IMG/VR virus record: IMGVR_UViG_3300027742_000014
Coordinates: 1-45,907 of that record
Origin: a virus
Length of the DNA: 45,907 nucleotides
Direction: 5' to 3' (one strand)
The stretch's first letter is position 1, and the number at the start of each line of letters is the position of its first letter. Shown piece by piece: positions 1-8,681 of the stretch. The notes under the pieces are model-generated. The model was not told the origin of the DNA, searched no databases, and saw only the letters and a program-made list of their open reading frames with translations. The translations under genes and the position numbers were made by a program.

Positions 1-2
1 TT

Positions 3-719
3 GGGATAGAAGGGTCTCCGCCAACAGGCTTGCAGCCCAGCCCGTCACAGGCAACCCAGATGCTTCAGCAAGGGCAATATTCACAACTGGCAGGTGAACT
101 GATACGCAAGGGTGCCGATCCTATAAAAGCTATGGGAATAATACCAAAAGAAGCACAACCCAAATATGACATATTTGAAAAGGCAGGAGTTCAGAAATAT
201 ATTCAGAAGGGACAATCGATCCCACCTGGTTGGAGAGCATCAAAACCATCCGCTGTTAATATCGCAATAGGAGGCAAGCCTGCGTCTGCTTCTGAACGAA
301 CAGCAATAGTAGGAGCAAGAGCAAGTGAGCGTTCCCTGAATAACTTGAACTATTTATTCGATGCGAATTTTGTTGGGCCGATAACAGGAAGGGCTGGTAC
401 AGTTAAAGATATATTTGGAATGAATCCACAAAACCAATCTGAATTCAACGCCGCCACCTTTGCATTTAAAAATCAAATCATAAAACAGATAACTGGTGCT
501 CAGATGTCAGAACCAGAAGCCAAGCGTATCATGAAACAGGTTCCTGACGTAAATGACCCTCCGAGTGTCTGGAAGGCAAAATGGAAACAAAGTATGAATA
601 ATGTGAAGTTTCTTCAAGAAGAACAACTCAAGATTCTTAAAGAATCAGGATTAAAGGTTCCAGGCGGAATTACTGGTACTTCAAATGAAGAGTTAATCCG
701 TATTATTCAGGGAGAATAA
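3..719 (+). CDS. C-terminal part of a virion (ejection-type) protein, cut by the window edge
   Basis: This frame is open from the first bases to the TAA at 717-719, so the real start lies outside the window. The TTG at 30 is only the first start-like codon and has no ribosome binding site. The visible ~238 residues are hydrophilic and rich in Gln and Lys; I recognise no motif. The ribosome binding site of the next gene (GGAG, 711-714) lies in its last codons. Position between internal-virion-type genes suggests an ejection or internal virion protein (inference). The open frame at 45698-45907 may be the other end of the same gene. Confidence 0.7.
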   Translation, partial: GIEGSPPTGLQPSPSQATQMLQQGQYSQLAGELIRKGADPIKAMGIIPKEAQPKYDIFEKAGVQKYIQKGQSIPPGWRASKPSAVNIAIGGKPASASERTAIVGARASERSLNNLNYLFDANFVGPITGRAGTVKDIFGMNPQNQSEFNAATFAFKNQIIKQITGAQMSEPEAKRIMKQVPDVNDPPSVWKAKWKQSMNNVKFLQEEQLKILKESGLKVPGGITGTSNEELIRIIQGE

Positions 720-720
720 C

Positions 721-2490
721 ATGGCTATTACCAAGGAACAAGCAATGGCTGAGCTTCAAAGCAGGGGCATTGATACGTCTAAATATCTTACATCAAAACA
801 AATTACCCGGAGACAGGCACTTGATGAATTAAAAAGACGGGGTGTTGCTGTTCCCGATATTCAGAAGAAAATCCTTGAAGGCGGTGAAAGAGATCCTACG
901 TTTTGGGAGGGCCTAAGAAAGGAGCTTCCTGAGCTTATTGGTGGAGCCGCAGGGGGCATTATTGGTGCTTCGGGTGGGCCACTCACTGCAATAGGAATGG
1001 CTGGTCTTGGTGGTGCCGCTGGCAAATCATATCAGCAGATATACCAACACTTGATAGGCTCAGAAAAAGCCCCAAAAACATCTTCCGAGGCAACACAGGC
1101 TATTGGTAAGGCTGGCCTTACCCAAGCCGCTTATGAAGCTGGGGGACGTGGCATTATTGGTGCTGGTCAAAAGATATTAGCACCGGCCGGGAAAACAATT
1201 ATTCCAGAAGCGGCAGAGGCAGGCAAAATACTAAGACAATATGGTTCACACATGACACCCGCACAAAAAACCGAAAGTGGCCTTATTGATACAATTGAAG
1301 AAGTAGCTGAAGGTTCATTTTTTGGTAGAGGCCCAATAGGTAAGTTTAGGATAGGACAAAGAGAAGCATTTGGAAAATATATAGATGATACAGTAAAGAG
1401 TTTTGCTTCTAACTTAGACGCAAGATTATCTCCCGAGGAAATTGGGATTTTATATCAAGAGGCTTTTACTGCAAAAAATACAGTATTTAAAAAAGCAGCC
1501 GAAACCCTTTATAAAAAAGTAGATGATGCTACTGAGGGAGCTGTAGTATCCCTTGCACCATTGAAAGAATTTGCTAATAGAGCTCTCGCTCTTGCCAAGC
1601 AACGTAAAGGCATCGGGGCTACTCAGTCAGGAGATACTTTATTAAAAAAGGTCTTGGAATTAGACGATCTTGTTACCTTTAAAGAAGCACAAGCTATACG
1701 TTCAGGGTTGGGTGATGAGCTTTCAACAATGACAGTAACAAAAGACAAGGCAATGGGATTAGCTAAAAAGTTTTTTGGATTGACAAATGAAGCAATGGAA
1801 ACAGGGGCAAAAGAACTATCAGGCGATGCTTTAGAAACATGGAAATATGCTGATAAATTTTATAAGGCCGGTAAAGAAAGATTCTCTAATAAATTCATAA
1901 GAAGACTAACCGAAATATCAAAGGAACGACCTGAATTTGTAGTAAACTCTATTTTCAGAGACAAAGCAGTTACACAAATAAGACGTGTTAAGAAAGTAGT
2001 TGATAATAAAACGTGGATTACATTGAAACACTCTTACCTTGAAGGATTGATGGATTTGTCTAAAAGTGCAGAAGGTGAGCTCGTTGGGAAAAGTTTACTG
2101 GGCAGGTTAAGAAAAATGGGCGAGCCATCATTAAAACAAATCTTCAAACCAGAAGAACTCTCAAGAATAAGAAATATAGGCATTATGGGTGATTTGATAC
2201 AAAAATCAACCGGCGGAAGTGGTAAAATGCTTATTCAGCTTACGCAAGCACCAGCCATAGTAGGATTGGGTGGTATGTTTTTTGGCCAACCAGCAATAAC
2301 AGCAGGCGCCACTGGATTTATTATTACCCCCTATGCTTTGGCCCGAATGATAATTCATCCAACTTGGTCTAAATGGTTGGCTGAAGGAATAAGACTACCC
2401 AAAGGCACACCACATGCAGCAACTTTAGCAGCAAGAATAATTGGAACCGCAACAAAGATAGAACAACAAAGAACAGAAAGGGAGTTTTGA
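721..2490 (+). CDS. Large ejection/internal virion-type protein (589 aa)
   Basis: ATG one base after the previous stop, preceded by GGAG. The N-terminus carries two copies of a short motif (residues ~6-16 and ~30-41, pattern QAxxELxxRG), like small repeated domains in phage injection proteins. Residues ~68-105 and ~500-545 are Gly/Ala-rich and hydrophobic and could insert in membranes; the middle is charged and helical. Large size, membrane-active segments and location between the tail nozzle/internal core genes and the fibres suggest a DNA-ejection protein comparable in role to T7 gp16. No lytic transglycosylase motif was seen. The role is inferred from context. Confidence 0.6.
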   Translation: MAITKEQAMAELQSRGIDTSKYLTSKQITRRQALDELKRRGVAVPDIQKKILEGGERDPTFWEGLRKELPELIGGAAGGIIGASGGPLTAIGMAGLGGAAGKSYQQIYQHLIGSEKAPKTSSEATQAIGKAGLTQAAYEAGGRGIIGAGQKILAPAGKTIIPEAAEAGKILRQYGSHMTPAQKTESGLIDTIEEVAEGSFFGRGPIGKFRIGQREAFGKYIDDTVKSFASNLDARLSPEEIGILYQEAFTAKNTVFKKAAETLYKKVDDATEGAVVSLAPLKEFANRALALAKQRKGIGATQSGDTLLKKVLELDDLVTFKEAQAIRSGLGDELSTMTVTKDKAMGLAKKFFGLTNEAMETGAKELSGDALETWKYADKFYKAGKERFSNKFIRRLTEISKERPEFVVNSIFRDKAVTQIRRVKKVVDNKTWITLKHSYLEGLMDLSKSAEGELVGKSLLGRLRKMGEPSLKQIFKPEELSRIRNIGIMGDLIQKSTGGSGKMLIQLTQAPAIVGLGGMFFGQPAITAGATGFIITPYALARMIIHPTWSKWLAEGIRLPKGTPHAATLAARIIGTATKIEQQRTEREF

Positions 2491-2579
2491 TGGAATATTT
2501 ATATAATCATTTTTTTGAAGCATGTCTTATCTGGGCGTTTTGTTGTTATATTATCTATATATCCAAGGAAGTAAAGTAA
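2490..2579 (+). CDS. Single-span membrane mini-protein (29 aa)
   Basis: A short frame from the ATG at 2490 (ATGA overlap with the preceding stop) to TAA at 2577-2579, with GGGAG 5 bases upstream. It encodes one hydrophobic segment (residues ~10-24, with CLIWAFCCYIIYI) and a Lys-rich tail. Its stop overlaps the ATG of the fibre gene as TAATG, so it is translationally coupled on both sides. The good ribosome binding site and double overlap argue for a real gene; the function is unknown. Confidence 0.5.
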   Translation: MEYLYNHFFEACLIWAFCCYIIYISKEVK

Positions 2580-3994
2580 TGGCACAAGTACCATACCCAA
2601 TAAGCGGTGACACACAGGAAGACCTCAAGCGTCAGGTTTGGGAGCTTATTCGTGAACTTTATGAGGACAGGATTGCCGGGTTAAATATCGGAGACGTGTT
2701 CCGCGATATGGGGGATGTACTTAATCTTCGTCTTGCGACTAATCCCGGTCTTGAAAAGACAGGTTCGCCTTCAGGACTTCAGAATTATCATAAGTCTGAC
2801 GGTGGTTTGACAAAGGGATCAATGGGCAACTATGTCAAATGCAAGCCTTCTGGACATCTTGATACCGACTCTGAAGGTCTTTTCACTACCATGTCAATCA
2901 CAAAGGGCGGGCGTTCAGGTCTTGATCTTACAATAAAAGACACGGCTAATTTTTATTGTTCCGGCGGTTCCATTGAAATAAACGAAATGGTTTATGATGC
3001 CGAGGAACAACTTACGATTAACCTTGTCGGAGCTTTAGCCAACACGACTTATTATCTTTATGTTAGGGCGCCTGACACTGGTTCAATATTGACTGCAAGC
3101 GAGTTCACCGCTGAAACTGATGCTCCCACATGGGTCGATGCCAAGGGGGGTTATTATTTGCCCACCAGTGGAAATTATAGATATATTGGGGCGTGTGAGA
3201 TTGATGATACCCCCAAAATAAACGCAGTTTGGCAACCCAGAAAATTAGAAATTAAATACAGCACAGATAATGAACCTACTGACAAGTCAATGATTGTTTA
3301 TGATTCCACCAACAATTATTGGACGAATACCGTAGAATTAAAAGACTTAAAATTATCCAGCTTTTTTTGTGGAACGTATGATTTGTGGGGTGGGAATGTA
3401 GCAATTAATAATGTTGGTACCACAATAGTTTTAGGCAATTTAGATGGAACACCAAAAATAGCGTTAGGGGCTGGTGCTGATGCTTTGACTATAGGTGGAT
3501 CAGCCGCCGGATTCATAGCAGACGGGACTGGCAAGGTTTATTTCGGGGATGGATCGAATCAGTATTTTAAATTTAACGGTTCAAATATATCATGGAAGGG
3601 AACCAATACCGAGCTGACGGCAGAAGGAGAATTAACAGTCAGCAACATCAAAGCGACCGGTGGCACAATCGGTGGGTGGACACTTACGGCAACTACGTTG
3701 ACAGGAACAAAGATAGTAATTGATTCGGGCAATGATAAAATCATTGTTGACGGTATTACAATAGACGGCGCAAACAATCGAATCAGAAGTTCTAATTATG
3801 TCTCAGGAGTCTTCGGTGCGGGTTTTACGCTTGAACCTGATCTATTAGAAGTAGGGAATATTGCAGCACGTGGAATAATTAGAACAGCGGTCTTTCAGAA
3901 AGATGTTGTTTCAGCGGTGGGTGGGAATTTGGCAGTTTTACCCGCTGATCTTTTAAATGTCACAATGATCGCGGATGATAATCAAACTTTTTAA
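2579..3994 (+). CDS. Tail fibre-like protein, apparently truncated module (471 aa)
   Basis: An ATG exists at 2522, but the start chosen is the ATG at 2579: AAGGAAGT lies at 2565-2572 and the protein then begins MAQVPYPI. The N-terminus has a helical segment (~10-50), followed by beta-rich Thr/Gly/Asp sequence and, at ~330-380, a stretch with SNIKATGGTIGGWTL, a pattern common in phage central or side tail fibres. The protein ends in ADDNQTF followed by TAA. A closely matching word (EGNETFEIGD) continues as a full domain inside the fibre gene at 4580-6544, so this C-terminus looks like half of a domain. Likely virion fibre or baseplate-attached protein. Confidence 0.7.
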   Translation: MAQVPYPISGDTQEDLKRQVWELIRELYEDRIAGLNIGDVFRDMGDVLNLRLATNPGLEKTGSPSGLQNYHKSDGGLTKGSMGNYVKCKPSGHLDTDSEGLFTTMSITKGGRSGLDLTIKDTANFYCSGGSIEINEMVYDAEEQLTINLVGALANTTYYLYVRAPDTGSILTASEFTAETDAPTWVDAKGGYYLPTSGNYRYIGACEIDDTPKINAVWQPRKLEIKYSTDNEPTDKSMIVYDSTNNYWTNTVELKDLKLSSFFCGTYDLWGGNVAINNVGTTIVLGNLDGTPKIALGAGADALTIGGSAAGFIADGTGKVYFGDGSNQYFKFNGSNISWKGTNTELTAEGELTVSNIKATGGTIGGWTLTATTLTGTKIVIDSGNDKIIVDGITIDGANNRIRSSNYVSGVFGAGFTLEPDLLEVGNIAARGIIRTAVFQKDVVSAVGGNLAVLPADLLNVTMIADDNQTF

Positions 3995-4005
3995 GGAGGT
4001 ACAAA

Positions 4006-4569
4006 ATGGAAGCAAGAGCAAGTGACACAGTTTTAGGAAAGGTTACACGCCCTGCACGAACAGGGCATAACGTGGACATTAAAGTCCATTGGAACTGGGA
4101 ACATTTCAGGAAGGGCAAGTTGATTGATAAGTGGGAATATGATAATGTATGCACGAATGAAGGGCTCGATCACATGTTAGACGTTACTTTCCACGGAGTA
4201 ACGCCTATTAATCCGTGGTATGTAGAGATATTCGAGGATGATGTTACCCCGGATGGAAACACTACATACGCCGTTCCTGTTTATACGCCTTGCACGGATT
4301 ATGACGAACTCACTCGACCGGAATATAATGAAGCTGCCGCCTCAAATCAAGTAATCACAAATTCCGCGAACAAAGCTGTTTTCACTATCAGTGCCACGAA
4401 GACGATTTATGGTGCTTCACTTGTTGGTGGAGGATCAGCTGCTACTACTAAGGGTAATGTGTTAGGCGGCGGAACGCTTTTTAGCGGTAGTAAGTTCGCC
4501 GCTGCAAAAAATGTCGTTGATGACGATGTTCTGAATGTGACGATTGCGATCACATTAGCAGACAGCTAA
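4006..4569 (+). CDS. Conserved phage structural protein, unknown (187 aa)
   Basis: ATG preceded by AAGGAGGT (3992-3999). The protein is soluble and beta-rich with no signal or membrane segment. It starts with a short polar arm, has a central NTTYAVPVYTPC stretch (residues ~85-96) and ends in a Gly/Ala-rich section and a V-N-V-T-I-A-I strand typical of virion beta-sandwich proteins. It lies between two halves of what looks like one fibre domain architecture. I recognise the type from phage tail regions but cannot name a family. Confidence 0.6.
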   Translation: MEARASDTVLGKVTRPARTGHNVDIKVHWNWEHFRKGKLIDKWEYDNVCTNEGLDHMLDVTFHGVTPINPWYVEIFEDDVTPDGNTTYAVPVYTPCTDYDELTRPEYNEAAASNQVITNSANKAVFTISATKTIYGASLVGGGSAATTKGNVLGGGTLFSGSKFAAAKNVVDDDVLNVTIAITLADS

Positions 4570-4579
4570 AGAGTAAGGC

Positions 4580-6544
4580 ATGGCAATTCATGAAGGCATA
4601 ATAGCTTTTGTTAATCGGACTACTGAAGCCGGATATGTGCGTATAACCGAAGATGGGAATACGCGCATTGGCGAACAGTGGGGCCCAGAATCTATTGTTG
4701 TAAGTGATGCCGAATCAATACAATGGGCAATTCAAGGGATTATTGCAGAATCAAGCGTAGCTAATGATGCCCTTGCTGTAATTACCGAAACCACAATATT
4801 GGAATCCTCGGGAGTTTCCGACACTTTATTAACACTATGGGCGGCGCAAGCAGTTGTTTCTGAATCCTGTTGGGTAAGTGATGTTTTATTGGCTCTTTGG
4901 AATGCGCAATGTGCTATTTCAGAATCATCCAGCGCCGGTGATGCGGTTTTGGCTCTTTGGAATATGCAATGTGCCCTTGCTGAATCACTCATTACGAGTG
5001 ATGCGTATGTACTTACGAGAATTTATGATAAGACGCTGAATGAGTCTGTCTCTGTATCAGGTTCTGTTTTCATATCAGGCATTTTAGCTGGTTGCTGGCT
5101 TGCTATCGAAGGTAATGAAACCTTTGAAATTGGTGACATTCTGCATATTAAAGAAGGATCCGATGCTGAATGGATGGAGGTGACAAATGTAACATTTGCT
5201 CCTATATATCGGGTCATCAGAGATAAAGCCGGAGATTATGCAGACGGATCAAATCCTGAATGGACGAAGGGAGCTTCTGTAGTAAATTATGGTCAATCAG
5301 GAGATGGGGGTATTTATCTCACTGCTTCCGATACCAACGCTCCACACTTGTCAATTTTTACCCATGCGGGGGAACCCTGGAATACAATCACAACCCATAT
5401 CAGAGAGGGCAATCTCAACGGTTATGCTGGATATTCATCTGACATTTACGGCTGGGCAAGCTATATCGACGCAAATAATTACATCAAGATCGACCCCACA
5501 AACGGCATTAGGATGTCAGGTTCAATCAATATTACTGGTGGTTCAGGAATAGCTCAATTATCCGACGCGGGTGCCTTAGCAACACAAGATGACGTTGCCG
5601 AAGGAGATTTGCAGAGTGGCGTTACTGACAGGATGTTCCTCGACGCTGCTACAAAGGCAAATATCGAGGCATGGCGAAAAGCGGGATCACCAACGTATAT
5701 GGACGGAGCCTGCATCTATGCCAAATCCATTACGGCTGATAAATTCATCTCAACCCTTTACGGCGATCTAAACCAGGCAATGGATTACGTAAAGACTGTT
5801 TTGAGTGCGGGGGATGAATATGAATATGATTTGACGGCTACGGATTTAAGTAATGGGGGTGAAACAAACGGAGATGCTGGTACACATTTCGATTATGGGA
5901 TCTCAGTAAGAATATCCACTGCCAAGGAATGGGATGACGGCGGTGTTTGGGATACAGAAATGTGGGACGAACCAACAGATGCTTCAGGTAGTTGGACATC
6001 TGCTTCAATGGATTTGGGAAGTTCAGCAACCCTTCAATTAGCATTGAGGTACACTCGTGTTGAAGAAACATCCGCATCAACTACGGAAACAATTAAACTC
6101 CAGTACTCAACAGATAATGTAAACTTCGGGGCAAATTCTCCTACATTTAATGACGGTCTTTGGGAAACAGCCGCTATAAACAAGATTACGGGAGATATTT
6201 ATAAAGCAACGGGGGCATTATCCACTTTTAGATATTTTAAGGTTAAGATTGAACTTACAACCACTGTTACGACAGATAGAATCATTCTTCATACGATGAC
6301 TTATCTGGGAAATGTGGTCAATCTATTTGGGCAAGAAGTTAATAAAACAATAGCAAATGGCGGGACGGCAATTAGTTTAAATGGATTTAATGCGACTCCG
6401 GCGATTACAGTTACACCAGTGGGTTCTACGCCACTCGTACCTATAATTACAGCTCAGTCTTCATCCAGCATTACGGTGAAATTGTATAACTTGGCGGGGA
6501 ATGACGTTGGTGGACATGCAAATATTAATTTAATTGGAGTATAG
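4580..6544 (+). CDS. Tail fibre with 20-residue tandem repeats (654 aa)
   Basis: ATG 10 bases after the previous stop. Residues ~37-167 are about seven tandem copies of a 20-residue unit (ESxxxSDxxLxLWxxQxxx). Residues ~170-310 form a compact domain beginning EGNETFEIGD and continuing with a jelly-roll-like Gly/Tyr-rich sequence. Residues ~340-400 include YAKSITADKF, a motif typical of siphovirus/podovirus central fibres. The C-terminal ~250 residues are beta-rich and probably receptor-binding. The repeats may act as an extendable stalk. It is part of a run of fibre genes. Confidence 0.75.
   Translation: MAIHEGIIAFVNRTTEAGYVRITEDGNTRIGEQWGPESIVVSDAESIQWAIQGIIAESSVANDALAVITETTILESSGVSDTLLTLWAAQAVVSESCWVSDVLLALWNAQCAISESSSAGDAVLALWNMQCALAESLITSDAYVLTRIYDKTLNESVSVSGSVFISGILAGCWLAIEGNETFEIGDILHIKEGSDAEWMEVTNVTFAPIYRVIRDKAGDYADGSNPEWTKGASVVNYGQSGDGGIYLTASDTNAPHLSIFTHAGEPWNTITTHIREGNLNGYAGYSSDIYGWASYIDANNYIKIDPTNGIRMSGSINITGGSGIAQLSDAGALATQDDVAEGDLQSGVTDRMFLDAATKANIEAWRKAGSPTYMDGACIYAKSITADKFISTLYGDLNQAMDYVKTVLSAGDEYEYDLTATDLSNGGETNGDAGTHFDYGISVRISTAKEWDDGGVWDTEMWDEPTDASGSWTSASMDLGSSATLQLALRYTRVEETSASTTETIKLQYSTDNVNFGANSPTFNDGLWETAAINKITGDIYKATGALSTFRYFKVKIELTTTVTTDRIILHTMTYLGNVVNLFGQEVNKTIANGGTAISLNGFNATPAITVTPVGSTPLVPIITAQSSSSITVKLYNLAGNDVGGHANINLIGV
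4688..5080 (+). repeat. In-frame tandem repeats coding the fibre stalk
   Basis: About seven copies of a 60-base coding unit. Two adjacent copies (around 4890-4980) remain nearly identical at DNA level, sharing TTGGCTCTTTGGAAT, so they duplicated recently. Copies 1, 2 and 6 have diverged and one is 18 rather than 20 residues long. Confidence 0.75.
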
Positions 6545-6555
6545 GGGGATACAAA

Positions 6556-7191
6556 ATGGCATATGATGGAAACAAACCCGTAACAGGGGGTTCTTTAGTA
6601 GCGGCGGATATGCGGGAGAATTTCAGGGCATTGAAGGAAGACGATATTGTTGACGGAATTACACGAAGCGTAATAGCAGGCACCGGCCTTTCTGGCGGCG
6701 GACGGATGAATGCCAATAGAACAATTAACCATAACGCCCACACAGGAGATGTGACAGGTAGCACTGTATTAACGATTGGTAATGATAAAGTTACTGCGGC
6801 CCAGCTGTATGCCGGAAAAACTATGGCTCCTTCTGTTCCCGCGACAGCAATTCTTCAGGCAGCGGCTGATACAGAAAGAGGTACCACTTCCCTCTCTTAT
6901 ACAAAATTAAAAGAAATCAAGATTCCGAAGGGTGGGACGCTCTATGTATACTTTGAGATGTACGCTGGTGGTGGCCCTAATGCTTATGGCCGTATCTACC
7001 GCAATGGCATTGCCGTAGGTACGCAACGAATCACCGGCTCTTCAGCCCCCCAGCCATACGGCCAATTAATAGCTGGTTGGTCTGAAAATGATTTATGTCA
7101 ACTATATGTTCATATTGAATACGGTACGGCTACAGCATTTGTTCTAAACTTCAGGATTTATGCGTCGGATTTTATTGTCAATATTGATTAA
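6556..7191 (+). CDS. Tail fibre/receptor-binding protein (211 aa)
   Basis: ATG after a weak GGGGGAT site. The first ~85 residues carry the GTGLSGGG...RTINHN and GDVTGSTVLTIGND patterns seen in many phage tail fibre N-terminal modules. The last ~100 residues (SYTKLKEIKIPKGGTLYVYF onward) form a beta-sandwich-like tip. It is probably a trimeric short fibre or an adhesin module. It stands second in a series of four fibre-type genes that look like interchangeable receptor-binding modules. Confidence 0.7.
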   Translation: MAYDGNKPVTGGSLVAADMRENFRALKEDDIVDGITRSVIAGTGLSGGGRMNANRTINHNAHTGDVTGSTVLTIGNDKVTAAQLYAGKTMAPSVPATAILQAAADTERGTTSLSYTKLKEIKIPKGGTLYVYFEMYAGGGPNAYGRIYRNGIAVGTQRITGSSAPQPYGQLIAGWSENDLCQLYVHIEYGTATAFVLNFRIYASDFIVNID

Positions 7192-7248
7192 GAGGCACAT
7201 CAAACCGGACTATGTAATTTGTAAATTATTAAAAAAGAAGGTGAAAAA

Positions 7249-7383
7249 ATGAATAATCAATCCATAACCCCGGAACAGCTTTTCCAGATAATCGGCGAAT
7301 TAACCGTTGAGAATCGAATATTGCGAATGGAACTGGCGAAGCACCAAAAGGAGGTCAAAAATGTCGAACAAGAAAATCACTGA
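7249..7383 (+). CDS. Small coiled-coil protein (44 aa)
   Basis: Frame from ATG 7249 to TGA 7381-7383 with AAGAAGGTG upstream. The protein is one amphipathic helix (LFQIIGELTVENRILRMEL), a likely leucine-zipper-like coiled coil. It overlaps the next fibre gene by 23 bases and carries that gene's AAGGAGGT site inside its codons. Similar small helical proteins occur next to phage tail genes; its role (chaperone or assembly factor) is unknown. Confidence 0.6.
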   Translation: MNNQSITPEQLFQIIGELTVENRILRMELAKHQKEVKNVEQENH

Positions 7384-7969
7384 TTTAGACGCAATCGCAT
7401 CTTTAGCGGATGCGGATTTGATAGAAGTGGTTGATGATGTTGCGGGGACGCCCACATCAAAGAAATCCACCTGGACGACTATCAAGGCGTTTCTCATCTC
7501 CGATACAGCCTATGACGAATCTACATGGGATGGAGTTACTGATATAGCTCCAAGCCAGAATGCGGCGAGGGATGAGTTTGAAAAGAAGCTTGCTAATGTT
7601 GTAGAAGATACTACTCCAGAACTTGGTGGTGAGATGGACTGCGGTGCACACTCAATAGGATTTACACAACAAGCAGCTACAGGAGACGGTACTACTACGA
7701 TAGATTGGAAACTTGGTAATAAGTTTAAATTTACCTTTGGAGCACAGGATGAAACATTTACTTTTACAGCACCATCTAACCAATGCAATCTTCTTTTAAC
7801 GATGCTTCAGGATAGTACAGGTGGTAGAGATGCAACTTGGCCTGCGACAGTAAAATGGTTGGGAGCTGAACCAAATTGGTCTTTGGGTGGAGCGAGCAAA
7901 ACAATCTTAGTTTCATTCTATTATGATGGCGTCAGTTTTTGGGGCCAAGCTACGCCGTGGGAAACTTAG
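7361..7969 (+). CDS. Tail fibre/receptor-binding protein (202 aa)
   Basis: Start set at the ATG at 7361 because of the perfect AAGGAGGT at 7349-7356. The N-terminal 50 residues (KITDLDAIASLADADLIEVV) are a known kind of fibre attachment module. The C-terminal half, with LLLTMLQDSTGGRDATWP followed by a YYDGVSFWGQ strand, is the beta-rich tip found in many phage fibres. It is followed by an HNH homing endonuclease, a common genomic arrangement where fibre genes recombine. Confidence 0.75.
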   Translation: MSNKKITDLDAIASLADADLIEVVDDVAGTPTSKKSTWTTIKAFLISDTAYDESTWDGVTDIAPSQNAARDEFEKKLANVVEDTTPELGGEMDCGAHSIGFTQQAATGDGTTTIDWKLGNKFKFTFGAQDETFTFTAPSNQCNLLLTMLQDSTGGRDATWPATVKWLGAEPNWSLGGASKTILVSFYYDGVSFWGQATPWET

Positions 7970-7984
7970 GGAAAGGGTTAAATT

Positions 7985-8680
7985 GTGGAAGTTAATGGAA
8001 ATGATTCTGGGGAAAAGTATGTTTCAGAAGAAACAAAAATGAAAATAAGTCTTGCAAAAAAAGGAACAGTCCCTTGGAATAAAGGATTAAAAAATTGTTA
8101 TTCTGAAGAAACAAGGGCTAAAATGAGTGCTGGACAAAAAGGCAGAGTTGCTTGGAATAAAGATAAAAAAGGATGTGTTAATAACGGTGGTTTTAAAAAG
8201 GGGCGCAAAAGCGTTAAATATTGGCTTGGTAAAAAAAGAAGTGAAGAGACAAAAAGAAAGATAAGTGAAAGTCATAAGGGTAAAAGTAGTTGGAATAAAG
8301 GATTAAATAAATTAATAGATAAAAGATTGAATTTTTATCGTCCAACACAATTTAAGTCACAAGGAAAATGTGATTTCAAAGAAATACTTAGACATAATCT
8401 AATTTACAAGGAATGGGTTAAAACTATTTTTGAAAAAAATAACTATATCTGCCAAAAATGTGGGGAACGTGGTGGGAAGTTAAACGCACACCATATAAAA
8501 CCTTTATCTTTAATTATAAGCGAAAATAATATCACTAATCTTGAGGAAGCATTACACTGTAATAAGTTGTGGGATATTAATAATGGCATTACTTTATGCA
8601 AAAGTTGTCATAAAAAAACAGAAACCTATTTGTCAAGATGGGCTGGCAGGATTTATTTAGCCTCTTCCTGGGAGATATAA
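7985..8680 (+). CDS. NUMOD3-HNH homing endonuclease, free-standing (231 aa)
   Basis: The start is GTG (7985) behind GGAAAGGG; the first ATG in frame is at 8039. Residues ~12-110 hold three to four NUMOD3 DNA-binding repeats (SEETKxKISxxxKG...WNKG). Residues ~150-215 form an HNH nuclease with two zinc-knuckle pairs (CQKC, CKSC) around AHHIKP. It should cut a specific DNA site and spread itself by repair. The gene is unusually A-rich compared with its neighbours, fitting recent arrival. No intron boundary is visible, so it sits between fibre genes rather than within one. Confidence 0.9.
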   Translation: MEVNGNDSGEKYVSEETKMKISLAKKGTVPWNKGLKNCYSEETRAKMSAGQKGRVAWNKDKKGCVNNGGFKKGRKSVKYWLGKKRSEETKRKISESHKGKSSWNKGLNKLIDKRLNFYRPTQFKSQGKCDFKEILRHNLIYKEWVKTIFEKNNYICQKCGERGGKLNAHHIKPLSLIISENNITNLEEALHCNKLWDINNGITLCKSCHKKTETYLSRWAGRIYLASSWEI

Positions 8681-8681
8681 A

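Noticed and set aside
7985-8680. NUMOD3-HNH gene interrupting a single fibre gene
   Set aside because: The fibre before it ends with a complete tip and the next gene begins a new LamG protein; there is no sign that the two were one gene.
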